Positions 28,145-61,149 of a DNA stretch of 64,000 bases are shown in pieces (position 1 is the stretch's first letter; each line of letters opens with the position of its first letter). Origin of the DNA: Elephas maximus indicus (lineage: Eukaryota; Chordata; Mammalia; Proboscidea; Elephantidae); the NCBI RefSeq assembly GCF_024166365.1, contig NC_064830.1:90326968-90390967 (forward strand), in the 5' to 3' direction. The notes under the pieces were generated by a model. The model had not been told where the DNA came from. It saw only the letters and a list, made by a program, of their open reading frames with translations, and searched no databases. Both the position numbers and the translations under genes were made by a program.

Positions 28145-28985
28145 TTTTTTAAATTGTTCTTTAAGTGAAAGTTTACAAATCAAGTCAGTCTCTCATACAA
28201 AAATTTATATACACCTTGCTGTGTACTCCTAGTTCCTCTTCCCCTAATCAGATAGCACACTCCTTTTCTCCACCCTGTATCCTCCATGTCCATTCGGCTA
28301 GCTTCTCTGCCTTCTCATCTCCCCTCCAGATAGAAGCTGCACGCATAGTCTTGTGTCTACTTGAGCCAACAAGCTCACTCCTCACCATTATCATTTTCTA
28401 TCCCATAGTCCAGTCCAATCCCTGTCTGAAGAGTTGGCTTTCGGAATGGTTCCTGTCTGGGGCTAACAGAAGTTCTGGGGACCATGACCTCCGGGGTCCT
28501 TCTAGTGTCAGACTCTTAAGTCTGACCTTTTTACAGGAATTTGAGGTCTGCATCCCACTGCTCTCTTGTTCCATCAGGGATTCTCTGTTGTGTTCCATGT
28601 CAGGGAACTAATTGGTTGTAGCCAGGCACCATCTAGTTCTTCCAGTCTCAGGCTGATGTAGTCTCTGGTTTATGTGGCCCTTTCTGTCTCCTGGGCTCAT
28701 ATTTACCTTGTGTCTTGGTGTTCTTCATTCTTCTTTGATCCAGGTGTGTTGAGACCAGTTGACGCATCTTAGGTGGGCGCTTGCTAGCATTTAAGACCCC
28801 AGACACCACTCGCCAAAATGGGATGCAGAATGTTTTCTTAATAGATTTTATTATGCCAATTGACCTAGATGTCCCCTGAAACCATGGTCCCCAGACCCCC
28901 GTCCCTGCTACTCTGGCCTTCGAAGTGTTCGATTTATTCAGGAAACTTCTTTGCTTTTGGTTTAGTCTGGTTATCCAGCTGATAT
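28145..28985 (-). mobile_element. L1 LINE 3'UTR, Afrotherian lineage
   Basis: The block starting 'gtgaaagtttacaaatcaag' and ending near 'ttgcttttggtttagtctgg' is text I recognise as the reverse complement of the elephant L1 3'UTR. No ORF2 part is present, so the copy is 5' truncated. The same block recurs at the window's right end. Confidence 0.6.
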
Positions 28986-29124
28986 TTCTTGATCTGGCAA
29001 GCTCTGAGTCCCATTATTAGGCCTTGAGCGATCACACCCCTCTCAGAATTATTTCTAAGCCCAATAACCAAATTGGAAATCAAAGAAGGCTCAGAGAATT
29101 GCCAAAGGTAACATTTATGGGAAG

Positions 29125-29328
29125 ACCTATCCTGCCTGGGTCCTGTGAACAGTTAATGTGCTTGGATGCTAACTGAAAGGTTGGAGGTTCAAGTCCACTC
29201 AGAGGGACCTTGGAAGAAAGGCCTACTTCTGAAAAATCAGTCACTGAAAACCCTATAGAGCACCCAGTTCTACTCTGACACAGGGTTGCCATGAGTCAGG
29301 AGTTGACTCAACAGAAACTGGTTTACCC
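29125..29328 (+). mobile_element. AfroSINE variant (RTE-type tail)
   Basis: Contains 'ggaggttcaagtccactc' (B-box-like), a middle insertion with 'gaagaaaggcctac' and an end 'gccatgagtcaggagttgac' matching the RTE-shared tail. Diverged from the common short form. Confidence 0.65.
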
Positions 29329-29929
29329 CATCTAGCACTGTACAATACACTTGTATGTGTGGTGTGTGTACACACACATATCTGGTTTCCTTTACTAATG
29401 CTGACTGAACAGAAAATTGTACATCCTACCCAGCACAGCATCAGACTTCAGGATTCCTGCCTTAAGCGCAAGACTTTCTCTGTAGTAACCACTGCCTTTG
29501 TCTAGTTTCTGTTCAGGGGACGTCTGGTTTTGGGGGGCCTGAGCCTTTAGAAAGGTTATATTCTGTGAGGGTGACTTACTGGCTCTTCTGGACATACCCG
29601 TCTTGCTTCCCACACCCCAACTGTACCTTCTTCCCAGCTGAGCAAGAAAGAGTCTAGAATCTTCAAAAACAGTGTGGCCAGTATTGGGCTAGGGGAGGCC
29701 TGAAGCCCAAAGGGAGACCTGCGACATTCTTGATACCCCCATGCCAGGCAAACCGTGGAGACCGCTCAGCGTGGGGGCAGCGCCCCGATATTTGGCACAT
29801 CTTGTCTTCCTCAGGCACCGAGGCCTTTAAAAATCCTGAGCTGAGTTGCCACGTGAGGAAAGTCTTTCTCCTCTCTTCAGGTCCAGGGTGCAGCCATATT
29901 TCCATACGGAAAATAAGGAACTCAAAGGC

Positions 29930-39525
<9,596 letters not shown>

Positions 39526-39614
39526 GTGGCCAGTGCCGCCACTGCTGAACCCATGCCTCCTTGCCACCTAGCCTGTAAATATGTACAGACCTGTTTGGAC
39601 CCTCTCCTTTTTTA

Positions 39615-39620
39615 AATAAA
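39615..39620 (+). terminator. KAT8 poly(A) signal
   Basis: A perfect AATAAA lies 90 bases past the KAT8 stop, giving a very short 3'UTR. Confidence 0.85.
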
Positions 39621-39685
39621 GTAAGTTCTGCCAGTGGCTCTGGACTTTGGAGTTGGGAGGGTAAGGCCAAGAGCTCATGTTCTGA

Positions 39686-39691
39686 TTTATT
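39686..39691 (-). terminator. PRSS8 poly(A) signal
   Basis: AATAAA on the minus strand lies about 710 bases past the PRSS8 stop and only 66 bases from the KAT8 signal on the other strand. Confidence 0.7.
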
Positions 39692-40402
39692 TCAGCTCAC
39701 ACACACAGCCAGTTGTGCTTAGAACATTTTACTCCTTGCTCCTTTTAACCCCTCTTCCCCAGATCCAAGCCCCAACCCAGTTCCGAGGGGGGCTCAGTCC
39801 TCCGGAGTCCAGGAGTTAGGGCTTTAGGTGGGGGAGGGGGTATGGAAGCCCATGGGTGGGCAAGACTGGCACCTTTCCTGTCCTTGAAAACAAATTGGGC
39901 AGCCGAGGCCCTGAAGGTGGCAAGCAGCTGAAGTGATGGGGCTCATCAGGCAGGACACGTGGAGGCACTGGAGCCAACCCTTCAGCAGCATGAGCTGGGC
40001 AGCTGCCCAGTCTTCTAGAAACAAAGTGGGGAGCCAGGGGCCATTTTCATAGATAAGGATCCTTGGGGGCTCCATAGGAGCCCAACCAACAGGTTTGTGG
40101 ATAAGCAAGTGGGCAGCTAGCTGGAGGGGCCAGAGGTTCCAGCCAATACCACAGGCAGTAAAACTCAGACTGAGTTGTAGTCCCAAAGAACGAACTCAGA
40201 AGAGTAGGTTCAAAGGTCAGGATGGTTCCCTGGCCTCCCACAGGGTCCTAGGAGGAAGGAGTGCCTCAGGTCAGGCCTTGGGCCCAAAGGGTATCAGTGT
40301 AATGTCAGGTCCATTCCTGGGGGCAGGTGTCTGTCTCTTGGTATTGTATGTCAGTTCTGGAAACAAGGTCGGCTCCCAACAGTGTCAGCTGAAGTGAGCA
40401 GC

Positions 40403-43400
40403 TCAGTGTTCCCAACACGGACAGAGGAGGCCCAGGGTCAGGCCCAGTGGCAGCAGAAGGATGGGCCCCAGCAAGCCCTGACCTGGGGCAGAGTTGTAGC
40501 CCGAATGCTGCCCGCAGAGGTGGCTGTCAGGCTGGGACTCTTCGGTTTGGGGTACCACATGGGGCTGGAGGTCTGCCACATACTGTTGGATCCAGGAGGT
40601 ATAGCTGGAGGTCAGAGTGTATACACCAGGCCTGTTGGGGGCCCCACAGGCATCACCCCAGCTCACAATGCCTGTTAGGTACCAGAGGCCCCCCACAGGG
40701 CAGGAGAGTGGGCCCCCAGAGTCACCCTGAGGAGAGAAGCCAAACAACAGCTGTCAGATGCAGGCCTCCAATCTTCTATGCCAGCCCTCATCTCCCAAGA
40801 TGCACTTCTCTTATCTGCTCCCCTGGGCCCCTCCATTTACCTGGCAGGCATCCTTGCCCCCTTCCACATAGCCAGCACACACCATGTCCTCCTGGATAAA
40901 ATGGGGCTCCTCAGGGTTGGCGTTGATGTTGTACAGGCAGTTACATGTCTCACGACTGATCAGTGGCACCTTAAGTTGTTGAAGTGGCCTGGGGACCGGC
41001 AGGCTCACTGTGGGAGCAAAAGATGCTTATACAAGACCTTCTGCCCTGAGTCAGGGTGCCCTCCATGCCTCTAGGCGTCCAGTGCTCCCCCCTCACCTGA
41101 GGGGGCCGTATGGCCCCATCCAGTGACTGTACAGAGGAAGCCATTGGGGAAGGAGGCGTTGGCGGCGGGGAGGCAGATGGGCTGGATGTAGTGAGAGAAG
41201 GTGACGGGTTGACTGAGGTGGATGAGTGCAATGTCACCCTGGGAGCCTTCCTCACGATAGCTGTTGTGGGTGATGATCTGGTCCACGGTGCGGACCTCAG
41301 TCTCAGGGGTGTAGGTGTCCAGCTGGTGGGCGCCCAACTTTACCTCATAGTCATCCTTGCTGTGCTCACTGGAGGCAGAGGGGCAATGACTGGGACTCAG
41401 GAGATCTCTCTTGTTTTCCTGATCCCTGTGGCACCCAGCCCCAGATTCTGATCCTGGACAGAGGACCTTTTAGGCCCTAAATTGCATCCTAGATTTATCC
41501 TGTGATCTCTGACCCCTCAGCTTCTAAACTTCTGACTGATTCTTTTGGACTTTATTGATACCCCCAGACCCAACCCAAGAATCCCAACCTTTGACCTAGA
41601 CTGACTCCTGATTTTTGACCTCCAGCCCACTTTTGACTTGCATGCCTTCCCCCTCCCCCCACCTGGTACCTGGGGAAGCAGTGAGCAGCTGACAGCACCC
41701 ACTGGTTAGACATGAGAGAACCGCCACACACGTGGTTGCCATCGTAGGTGATGCTGACCTGCCAGGGCCACTGACCAAGGGCTGCACTGCTTCCACCCGT
41801 GATGCGTGCTTGGGGGGCTGTGCCACAGGAGGCTGCCCAGGGAGAAAGGGAAGGGGTCAGGCACTTAGCCCTGCTAGTCCTGACAGAGATTAGATTGGAT
41901 TTGGAGAGCCAGTGCACAGAAGCTAACCACCCCATTGTCCCCATCCCACAACTCTACAGGCATGGTTAGTTCTGCCCCCTTGCCATCATCCTTCTCAGGT
42001 CTTTCTGTTGTCTATCCACTCCACTCCTAACAAGCCTGAAGACTTCTTAAACCACAGATCTGACCAGGTCACTCCCCTGCTTAAGTACATCTATGGCACC
42101 ATACTACCCTTAAGAGACATTCCAGAGCCTCCATGACATTGCGGTCTACTCTGACCATCCTTCTGGACACTTCCTATCTCACACATCGGGCCACACATTT
42201 GTTCACCTCTGGACCTTTGCTTATCTAGATCATTCTGCTTAGAAAACCTCTAGCCTTCCTGCCTCTGCCTGGCACTCTATTTACCTGTAGAGACTCTATT
42301 CAAATGCCAGCCTCTCGAAAGCCTGCCCTGACTCTGCTGGCTGAGTTAGGTGTTGCCTCTGAGCTCCCAAGACCCCTGTGCTTCCTTCTAATGCTGCCCA
42401 ATCACGCAAATGCTTTAGTGTCTATGACTGCATCTGCTTCAACCACATCAACCTGGGTGTTTCTAGGGGCAGGGACCAAATCAGATCTCCATGTCCCCAG
42501 TGCCCAGTATGGGCCTGGGCACACAGATGGAGTCGCGGATGTATGTGGAACATTTGTTCAGACACAGATGAACCGGGCACCTATGGTGTGAATGTTCAGA
42601 GGGCAAGGTTCCAGGACAGCCCCAGCCCTGCAGAGGCCAATGTTTAGAGTAGGGCCTATCTGCCTTTCACAAAGTCACCTGCCAAGGAGCAGAGGATACT
42701 GCCCAGCCAGACTCCTCCTCTTCCTCATGATGACAATAGCTACTATTTAGTGAGTGTTCACAGCAGTGCCAGGCCCTGAAGGGGCTTTCACTTACTTTAT
42801 CTCATCGAATACTCAACTACAGCCCCAGGAGATAGAACCCATTTTAGGGGGAGGAACTGAAGCTTAGAAAGGTGAAGGGGTTTGGTCAATGGCACATAGA
42901 AAGCGACAAAGCCAGGATTGGAAACTTGTCTGACTCCGGAGCCAGGTGGTGTGCCTTTAACAAAAGGAGACTCTTGGCTTATTCTCATCAAAATGACCTT
43001 GAGGGCCCCACCTTTTGAGTCAGACCTGAGTTCAAATCCCAGCTATATCACTTACTGGTTATGTGCCCTTGGGCGAGTCACTTCTCCACACCTTGCCCAT
43101 AAAAGCAAAACCCAAACCAAACACATTGACATTGAGTTGATTCTGACTCATGGCATCCCTGTAGGATAGAGCAGAACTGCCCCATAGAGTTTCCAAGGCT
43201 ATAATCTTTACACAAGCAGACTGCCACATCTTTCTTCTGTGGAGGGGATGGTGGGTTCGAACAGCAAACCGTTTGGTTAGCAGCCAAGTGCTTAACCACT
43301 GTGCCAGCAGGGCACCTTTAGTTTTTGGGTTAGAGTTCTGGCTCTTTATAGTTTTGTGGAGAACAAATAAAGGAAAAGAAAAGAACATACTGGTGATGTC

Positions 43401-44043
43401 ATTTATGCCTTAAGTGAAGAATAACAGGTACAAAGTTCATGAAGGAGCTTCAGTAGAGATTTACAGCTTTGGAAACCCTTTGGGGCAGTTCTGCTGTGTC
43501 TATAAAAGGAAGACTATAACTCCCTCACAGAGTTACTGGGCAATTTCAATGAGAGAATGTGGGTGGGTAAGACTACCTAGCAGAGGGTCAGGTGTTAAAC
43601 CAGCGAAATCGGAATCCGTGTCCCCTCCTTCCGCCCCTCCCCCATTCCTCCTGCAAGCCTCTCCTTCAGCCCTTTGGGCCTAGGGGAGACAAATAGAAGG
43701 GAGCGGTAAGCAGGAAACCCCAAATTCCCAAACCCCTTAGCAGCTGCTCTTCCCCAGAGGACCGGCCCCTTCTTCCAGGGGGCCAAGGCCGAGAGCTGGG
43801 GAGGCTGAAGCCAGGGGTTCTTGAACCCAGCAGGAGTAATGTACCCTAGAAAAAGGTCATGTCCACTCCACCCCTTCCCCTTCCCCCTGCCCTCGCACAT
43901 TGCGCATTTCCCCTTCCCCACAGCTCACAGCCCTCCCCCGCCCCTCCGGATACATACTCACCCATCCCGGATGGGAATAGTCCAAGCAAGAGCAGAATGG
44001 CCATGGCCTTCAGCCGCCCAGACCCGAGACCTCTCCGGGCCAT
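40403..44043 (-). CDS. PRSS8: PRSS8 (prostasin), GPI-anchored trypsin-like protease
   Basis: Five exons are placed: 44043-43962, 41832-41670, 41368-41097, 41007-40841, 40726-40403. They join in phase to 335 codons plus stop; human is 343. The difference fits one small second exon (about 21 nt) that I could not find intact, and the direct splice stays in frame. A hydrophobic signal peptide is followed by the activation site Arg37-Ile38 (QAR|ITGG). The triad is His78 (SAAHC), Asp127 (GDIAL) and Ser231 (GDSGGP), with trypsin-type Asp at the 189 position (GKDACQ). A hydrophobic C-terminus ([17 protein letters not shown]) fits a GPI-anchor signal. Known role: activation of the epithelial sodium channel and matriptase-linked proteolysis at epithelial surfaces. 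The start was chosen for its alignment with the human leader; an ATG 30 bases upstream is in frame. Confidence 0.93.
42005..42565 (+). mobile_element. L2 LINE fragment in PRSS8 intron 1
   Basis: L2 text: 'tctgaccaggtcactcccct', then 'gcctgccctgactctgctg', then 'ggggcagggaccaaatcag'. It occupies about a quarter of the intron. Confidence 0.6.
42730..43080. repeat. MIR copies in PRSS8 intron 1
   Basis: A reverse-strand MIR at about 42735-42955 is followed by a plus-strand MIR piece at 43005-43080 ('gttcaaatcccagctatat'). Confidence 0.65.
43100..43316 (-). mobile_element. AfroSINE, long variant
   Basis: Minus-strand copy with the extra middle block 'tctttacacaagcagactgc' found in long AfroSINEs. 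It ends at a tRNA-like head ('tgccagcagggcacc'). Confidence 0.8.
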
Positions 44044-45620
44044 GGCCCAGGACAAAGGCCCTGGGAGAGACACCAGGGAAGGGACCTAAGGTCTGAGGCT
44101 GGCCTTGAAGGCAGGGACCAGACACCAAGGGAGACGCCCTGGATCTCAGAAGTCAGCAGTGAGGACAGTCTCTGGCACAGCCTGGGCAGGAAGACACTTC
44201 CCAGGAGTGGCAGCTCCTAGGGGGAAGGCACCTACCTGTCCGCCCCTCCCCTGGCCCCGCCCTCCCTGCTCAGCCCTTTCTGCTTTCTGCTGCCACTCTT
44301 ATTTTGTGTGTGTGGGGGTGGGGGCGGGGTGCTGCATGCCTGGAACACTCCCAGGTGTTCATTCCCAGGCAGGATTGGAAAGTTCGATGGTGTTCGACCC
44401 AACTGTCATCACCCCCAAGTCCCCCAGGTTGCCCTGGTCTCCCAGACCAGTTGTGCCCTGCAGGGCCTGGCCCAGCCTTCATTTATGGAAGGGCCACAGC
44501 TGCTCCTTAGGCCTGGTATCAGTATCTGAGCCCAGGACATGGGGGTTGGCCCAGGCCAGCGCCATTTCAGGCCCTTTCTGTAACGCCTTCAGCCTCGTCG
44601 ACGTCAAGGTGAGCATGTCTGGCAGTGCCAATCATCCCACAAATATGTACTGAGTGCCTACTATGTTCTAGGCCTAGGGAACAAAATAGACACCGTTCCT
44701 GCCCCTCCCTGAACTCAAGGTGAAGCAGGAGCTACAGACTTGAAGCAAATAATCACACAAATAATTATAGATTATGAATTAAAACTGGACAAGAACGGGG
44801 GGTTTTGGGAGGAAATTCACAGGTGCTGGACCCTGGCCGGCATCATGAAAGACCCTCAGGGAAGTGCCTTTAGGGCTGAGACCTAAAGATGTGATGAAAA
44901 GATGTTGCCCTCTTTCTGTGCTCTAACACCACCACCATGACGCCTTTCCTGACCCCTGGCCGGGGATACTCATATATCTGTTCCTCACTAGATCAGGAGC
45001 ACTTTCTGGGCCTATGTATTGGACCCAATTGTGCCAGTAGTTGGCAGAGAATATTGGTTGAACTGCTGTGGGGAGGTGCATGGGTAAGCAGTGGATCAGG
45101 CAGTGGGATGTGCACACAAGGCCCATCTGATGGGGCCCCAGTCCTGGGGTACTGGGCACGGGGCTCTTGGAGGGTACAAAGTATCATGTGTTTCCGGCGG
45201 ACAACGGGTATACATTTGAGGGATCACTCATGAGGGTGTACTTGGTGGGGGGGGTTTCCCTGTGGGTACAGGACATGGCAGTGGACTCTGGATTCCCAGA
45301 CTCCAGAAACCCCTATTCTTCCTGCTTTGGGGGGGAGGGCAGCAGGATCCAAGCTAGCACTGAGGTACCCAGAGGATGCCGTGGATGCTGGTTCCACTGG
45401 GAGATGACACACACCCAGCTGGCTGCCTAACTTCCCCCTCCTGGGGCAGGAATGAGGGACTGCTGCCACATTATCAGGGACACATTTCCTGGGAGCTTAA
45501 GGCCTGACTCACAGTGGGGCCCCGGGAGGGCGGGGCCAATTCCTTGGGCCTTCCCCTAGCCCTGGGTGCTCTGGACCTTTCAACTTGCCCTCAGAGATGC
45601 CACAACCACGTGTCAATGTT
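44044..45620. other. PRSS8-PRSS36 intergenic region
   Basis: This region separates the PRSS8 start from the PRSS36 3' end. The first 250 bases are GC-rich and probably carry the PRSS8 promoter. About 44625-44900 looks like the unnamed ancient repeat also seen near 19 kb. No coding exon is supported. Confidence 0.5.
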
Positions 45621-45626
45621 TACATC

Positions 45627-45632
45627 TTTATT
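45627..45632 (-). terminator. PRSS36 poly(A) signal
   Basis: AATAAA on the minus strand lies about 190 bases past the PRSS36 stop codon. Confidence 0.75.
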
Positions 45633-45820
45633 GTTACTCCTTCTGCCACCCCCAAGAATTCCTGGGCCCAAAATAGCCAGGCACCAAGGCCCAATTATCT
45701 GAAGCTGACTAGGTGAGTGGGGTGGTGAGCGGGTGCTCTCCAGGTTGGGCCACATTCCAGAGAAGGGCTGGGGGCAAGGAGAGGGGGTAAAAAGAGTAGT
45801 GACGCAAGGACCCAGGCCAA

Positions 45821-57102
<11,282 letters not shown>

Positions 57103-57628
57103 GGCACTTTAGAGTCAGCTGGAGACACGGGGATGGGTAGAGGTCTGGTCCCTGCCACAGCTCTGTCACTGTGTAGGCAGCCCGTGACTCCTGATGGTCT
57201 CAGAAACAGCCCCACCCTCCCTGGCTGGAGCCCATCTCTGGGAATCTGAGAGGACCTGGGGTGGAAGGGGGAAGTAGGGAGCCTGAAGGCCCCACCCAGA
57301 ACCCCGTGAGCATCTCACAGCTCTGAAGGCCCAGGATGGGGGTGGGGAGCAGGTGTCCCAGCTCTAGGACACCTGGTGGGTGGGGGAGGGAGGGATGGAG
57401 AACCTTGTGGGCAAAGGCAGAAGGAGAGGACAGCCTGGGGCTGGGAGGCCAGTGTCTTGGGTCCTTGGTGAGGGACAAGGGAGGTGGTCCCTCATTGGTA
57501 TGACTCACCTGAGACCTCACCTCTGTTTGGGGTGCGGCTGCCCCCATGGCCTGGCTTTTTCTTCTCACACAGCTCTGGTTACTGGAGTTGCTGGCCAGGT
57601 TTGGGACGGCAGCCCTGGGGAATTCAAT

Positions 57629-58230
57629 CTCATCCCAACAAAAGGATCAAAGATTCTGGCAAGCTGGGCTGGGCATAGGGATTCTGGGAGGGGGCTGGGC
57701 AGCCTGAAAAGGCCAAAAAAGACTCCATCCCTCTCTGTGTTATGATGATACTGTCTTAGTTATCTAGTGCTGCTATAACAGAAATGCCACAAGTGGATGG
57801 CTGTAACAAAATAAATGTCTCACAGTCTAGGAGGCTAGCAGTCCGAATACAAGGTGTCAGCTCCAGGGGAAGGCTTTCTCTCTCTGTCAGCTCTGGGGAA
57901 AAGTCCTTGTCATCACCCTTCCGTGATCGAGGAACTTCTTAGCACAGGGACCCCAGATCCAAAGGACACGCTATTCTCCTGTGTCTCATTTCTTGGTGGT
58001 ATAAGGTCCACCTGTCTCTCTGCTTGCTTCTCTCCTTTATATCTCAAAAGAGATTGACTTAAGACACAACCTAATCTTTTAGATTTAGTCCTGACTCCTT
58101 AACTTCAAACTCATCCCAACAAAAGGATCAAAGATTCTGGCAGGCTGGGCAGGGCATAGTGATTCTGGGAGGGGGCTAGGCAGGCTGAAAAGGCCAAAAA
58201 AGACTCCACCCCTTTCTGTGTTAGGATGAG
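57629..58230. repeat. About 120-bp direct duplication flanking a repeat
   Basis: 57629-57749 and 58110-58230 are near-identical direct copies ('aaaaggatcaaagattctgg', 'ctgaaaaggccaaaaaagac'). They differ at roughly one base in fifteen. Confidence 0.8.
57755..58108 (-). mobile_element. LTR-like interspersed repeat, family uncertain
   Basis: Begins 'cttagttatctagtgctgct' and contains 'gtcagctctggggaaaagtc'. It recurs in elephant DNA as I remember it and resembles a reversed LTR-type repeat. It lies exactly between the two duplicated flanks. Confidence 0.4.
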
Positions 58231-58239
58231 TACTCTCAG

Positions 58240-59280
58240 GTGCTCTGTCACTTACCCTTTGTGTGACCTTAGGAAAGTCACTTAGTGTATATCAGTAAGA
58301 GGCCATTCAGGAAATGTAGGGGGCCCCAGAGAAAGAGGAACTGAGGAAAGTTTAACAAAGGAATTATGTATAGAAGTGTGTTTAAAGGAAACCAACAAAA
58401 TATAGATGGTAAAACACCCTCAATCTAGCAACAATGGAGAGCCTTTACTACCCCTAGGCCTGAAGGGGCAAAGGGAGGCAGCAGTCACTGGAATCTAGAA
58501 AGAGCAGCAGCTGTAGGAGAGGGCTGGCTCCTTCAATAGAGGAATGCAAAACTTTATGAACCGGTGGCCCAGCAGGGAGGAAGCTGGGGTAATAAAAGTC
58601 GCCATCACACTCTCCTTCCACCTTCTGACCACCTGTCAGGTCCTCCCATTGCCTGAAACCAACCAGACGCCAGAGGGCAAGGGACTCCATGATGTGGTCC
58701 ATGAAAGTCTGTCTCTGGGGGAAACAAGTCAGAGTGGAGAAGGGCAGAGAGTTGAAATGGGGGGTGACACAAAAAATATCCACATATGTATTTCTATTTT
58801 CTCACCAATAATATAGGCTAATGGGAATATTACTCTCTGAGTCCAATTTCCCTAGAAAACAGAGGCCAAGGCAAAGCCTACATACTTACATTTCATTGGG
58901 AGGTGCAATCCCAGGATATCTAGAGTGAGGCGAAAGGAGAAGTGAGACAGGGAGGAAATGTGAATACAGGAACCCAACGATTAATTGACTGGATCCCAAG
59001 GCAAGTGTTCACGTTAAACTCCGTGTTCCGAGTTTTGAGCCAGTCACCACAAGTGGTAACAGCTTCAGGCTTTCTGCAATCCTGGGTTTCCCCAGTCTCT
59101 GTAGGCACTCATTTATCTTGCCACTTCTGTAGGCATTTGCCTCCCAAAGGATAAAGAACCAATCATTCATTTAATGGACACTGAAAGTAGGCCAAAAGAG
59201 AATAAGAGTAGGAAAGGAGAGGATGCAATATAGGTAATGTGTAACATGCATGCTGTGAAGACCCTCGCCAAAAATGCTTG
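58240..59280. other. Intergenic stretch, nothing recognised
   Basis: Between the duplicated flank and the hAT element I see no splice-supported exon and no repeat I can name. Confidence 0.5.
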
Positions 59281-59282
59281 CT

Positions 59283-59815
59283 CTAAGCCAGAAGTCCTCA
59301 AACATTTTGGTCTCCGGACACCTTTTTCCTCTTAAAAATTATCAGAGAATCCAAAGAGCTTTTGCTTAGGTGAGTTATCTCTACCAATATTTACTATATT
59401 TGAAATTTGAAAGGAAGAATATTTACCCATTTAATAATAATAAACCTGTTATATGTTAATGTAAATAATACATTTTCATAAAAAATAAATCTGTTTTCCA
59501 AAATTAAAAAAAAAAAAAAAAAAAAACAGTGAGAAGAGTGGCCCTGATTTGCATTCTTGCAAAACTCTAATGTCTGGCTTAACAGGAGCCAGCTAAAGTC
59601 CCCTATCTGCTTTGGCGTTCAGTCTGTTGTGATATCACACGTGGTGTAGCCTCTGGAAGACTACACTGTACACTCCTGAGAGAATGAGAGTGAAAAGAGC
59701 AAATAATAGCTTATTATTATGAAAATAGTTTTGACCTCATAGAACTCTGAAAGTGTCTTAGGGACCCCAGGAGGCTCAGACCATTTTTGAGAATCGCTGC
59801 TCTAAGGCAGTGATT
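59283..59815. mobile_element. hAT-type DNA transposon, non-autonomous
   Basis: Starts 'agaagtcctcaaacattttg' and ends 'tttttgagaatcgctgct', which are inverted-repeat-like ends. It has an AT-rich middle and a 25-base A run at about 59504. The interior 'gttgtgatatcacacgtgg' is typical of an old mammalian Charlie element. Confidence 0.6.
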
Positions 59816-59879
59816 CTTAACCTTTTCCCTATGCCACCAGGCCTGAGGAATAGAATATGACCCTGTAAGTAGCACAGCA

Positions 59880-60035
59880 GGAACCCTGGTGGCACAGTGT
59901 TTAAGAGTTTGGCTGCTAACCCAAAGGGTGGCAGTTTGACTTCATCAGCTGTTCCTCGAAAACCCTACGGGGCAGTTCTACTCTGTCCTACAGGGCGACT
60001 CAATGGTGATGGGTTTGGTGTTTGGGTTTTGGTAA
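59880..60035 (+). mobile_element. AfroSINE
   Basis: Plus-strand copy from 'ggaaccctggtggcacagtg' to 'gggtttggtgtttgggtttt'. Confidence 0.85.
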
Positions 60036-60339
60036 GTAGCATAGCAGCCTGGCAAAGCAATGGATCTCAGAAGGGGGGAACACTTTCCTCTAGGGAGACA
60101 GATTGGAATTTCTAGGGTGTGCACGTGCAGTTTGCAAAAGCTGTGCGGATAATTCCGATAGCTTCCCGACTCCAAGACGCCCCTTGGTTGAGAATCACTG
60201 CTCTAGGCATCCCAGCAGCCAATGCAAAGTGGAAAACCCAAGCAGGAGTCTCTGTCTTTCAGGTGCTAGGACAGAAAATAAATTTCTCCTGCAGATTCTC
60301 ATGGAGAGGACACTTTGGTGTAATGAAATCTTCCCATTG

Positions 60340-60450
60340 TTCAGAGTAGAACTGCCCCAGGGGGTTTCCAAGGAGTGCCTGCTGGGTTTGAATGCTAACC
60401 TTTTGATTAACAGGCCTAGCTCTTAACCACTACGCCACCAGGGTTTCCTC
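60340..60450 (-). mobile_element. AfroSINE, partial
   Basis: Minus-strand head half only, from 'agagtagaactgccccaggg' to 'cgccaccagggtttcc'. Confidence 0.8.
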
Positions 60451-60644
60451 AACAGCATCACGATGGCAAAAACAGCAAAGAGTTTCATAGGGTTGATTTT
60501 TATAGTGCTGCCAATGACTCCATAATTAAACCACAGTCAATAAAATAATTATATGGGGGATGTCTCTGGGTAAGAAGCAATGAACAGACACAGAGTTCTC
60601 TGCTGGTTTGATTAGTGGAAGAGGAAATTATAGATTAGGTAGTG

Positions 60645-61140
60645 TATTCGTTTTCTATTACTGCTGTAGCAAATTACCACAAGCTTAGTGGCTTGAAACC
60701 AACACAATTTTTATTATCTTACAGTCCTGATGGTTGGAAGTCTGTCACAGGTCTCATTGGGCTGAAATCAAGGTGCTGGTAGGGCTGTGGAGACTCTAGA
60801 AGAGAATCCATTTCCTTGCCTTTTCTAGCTTCTAGAGAACTGCCCTCATTCCTTGGCTCATGGCTTCCTTCCTCCATCTTCAAAGCAAGCAACATTGCTT
60901 CTGTCTGACCCTTTTTCTATATTCACATTTTTCTCTCTGACCAAAACCAGGAAAGGTTCTCCGATTTCAAGGATTTATGTGGTTAGATTGGGGCCACCTG
61001 GATAATCCAGGCTAATCCCCCTGTCTCAAAGTCCATAGCCTTAATCACATCTGCAAAGTCCCTTTTGCCATGTAAAGTAACATATTCACAGGTTCTGGGG
61101 ACTATGGGGTGAACATCTTTGGAGTCCATTGTTCTACCTA
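60645..61140 (-). mobile_element. MLT1-type LTR (ERVL-MaLR), ancient
   Basis: Reverse-strand match to the MLT1 LTR: 'ttaccacaagcttagtggct' at one end and 'cccttttgccatgtaaagta' near the other. It is a lone LTR with no internal region. Confidence 0.75.
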
Positions 61141-61149
61141 CCTGAATCT

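Noticed and set aside
42661-42720. Candidate PRSS8 second exon before the GTGACT at about 42680
   Set aside because: A phase-compatible 33-nt block exists, but its acceptor has no pyrimidine tract and its translation does not resemble the human segment.
43575-43660. Candidate PRSS8 second exon after a good CAG near 43655
   Set aside because: The acceptor is strong and the text is Gly/Glu-rich, but the frame meets a stop before the only available donor.
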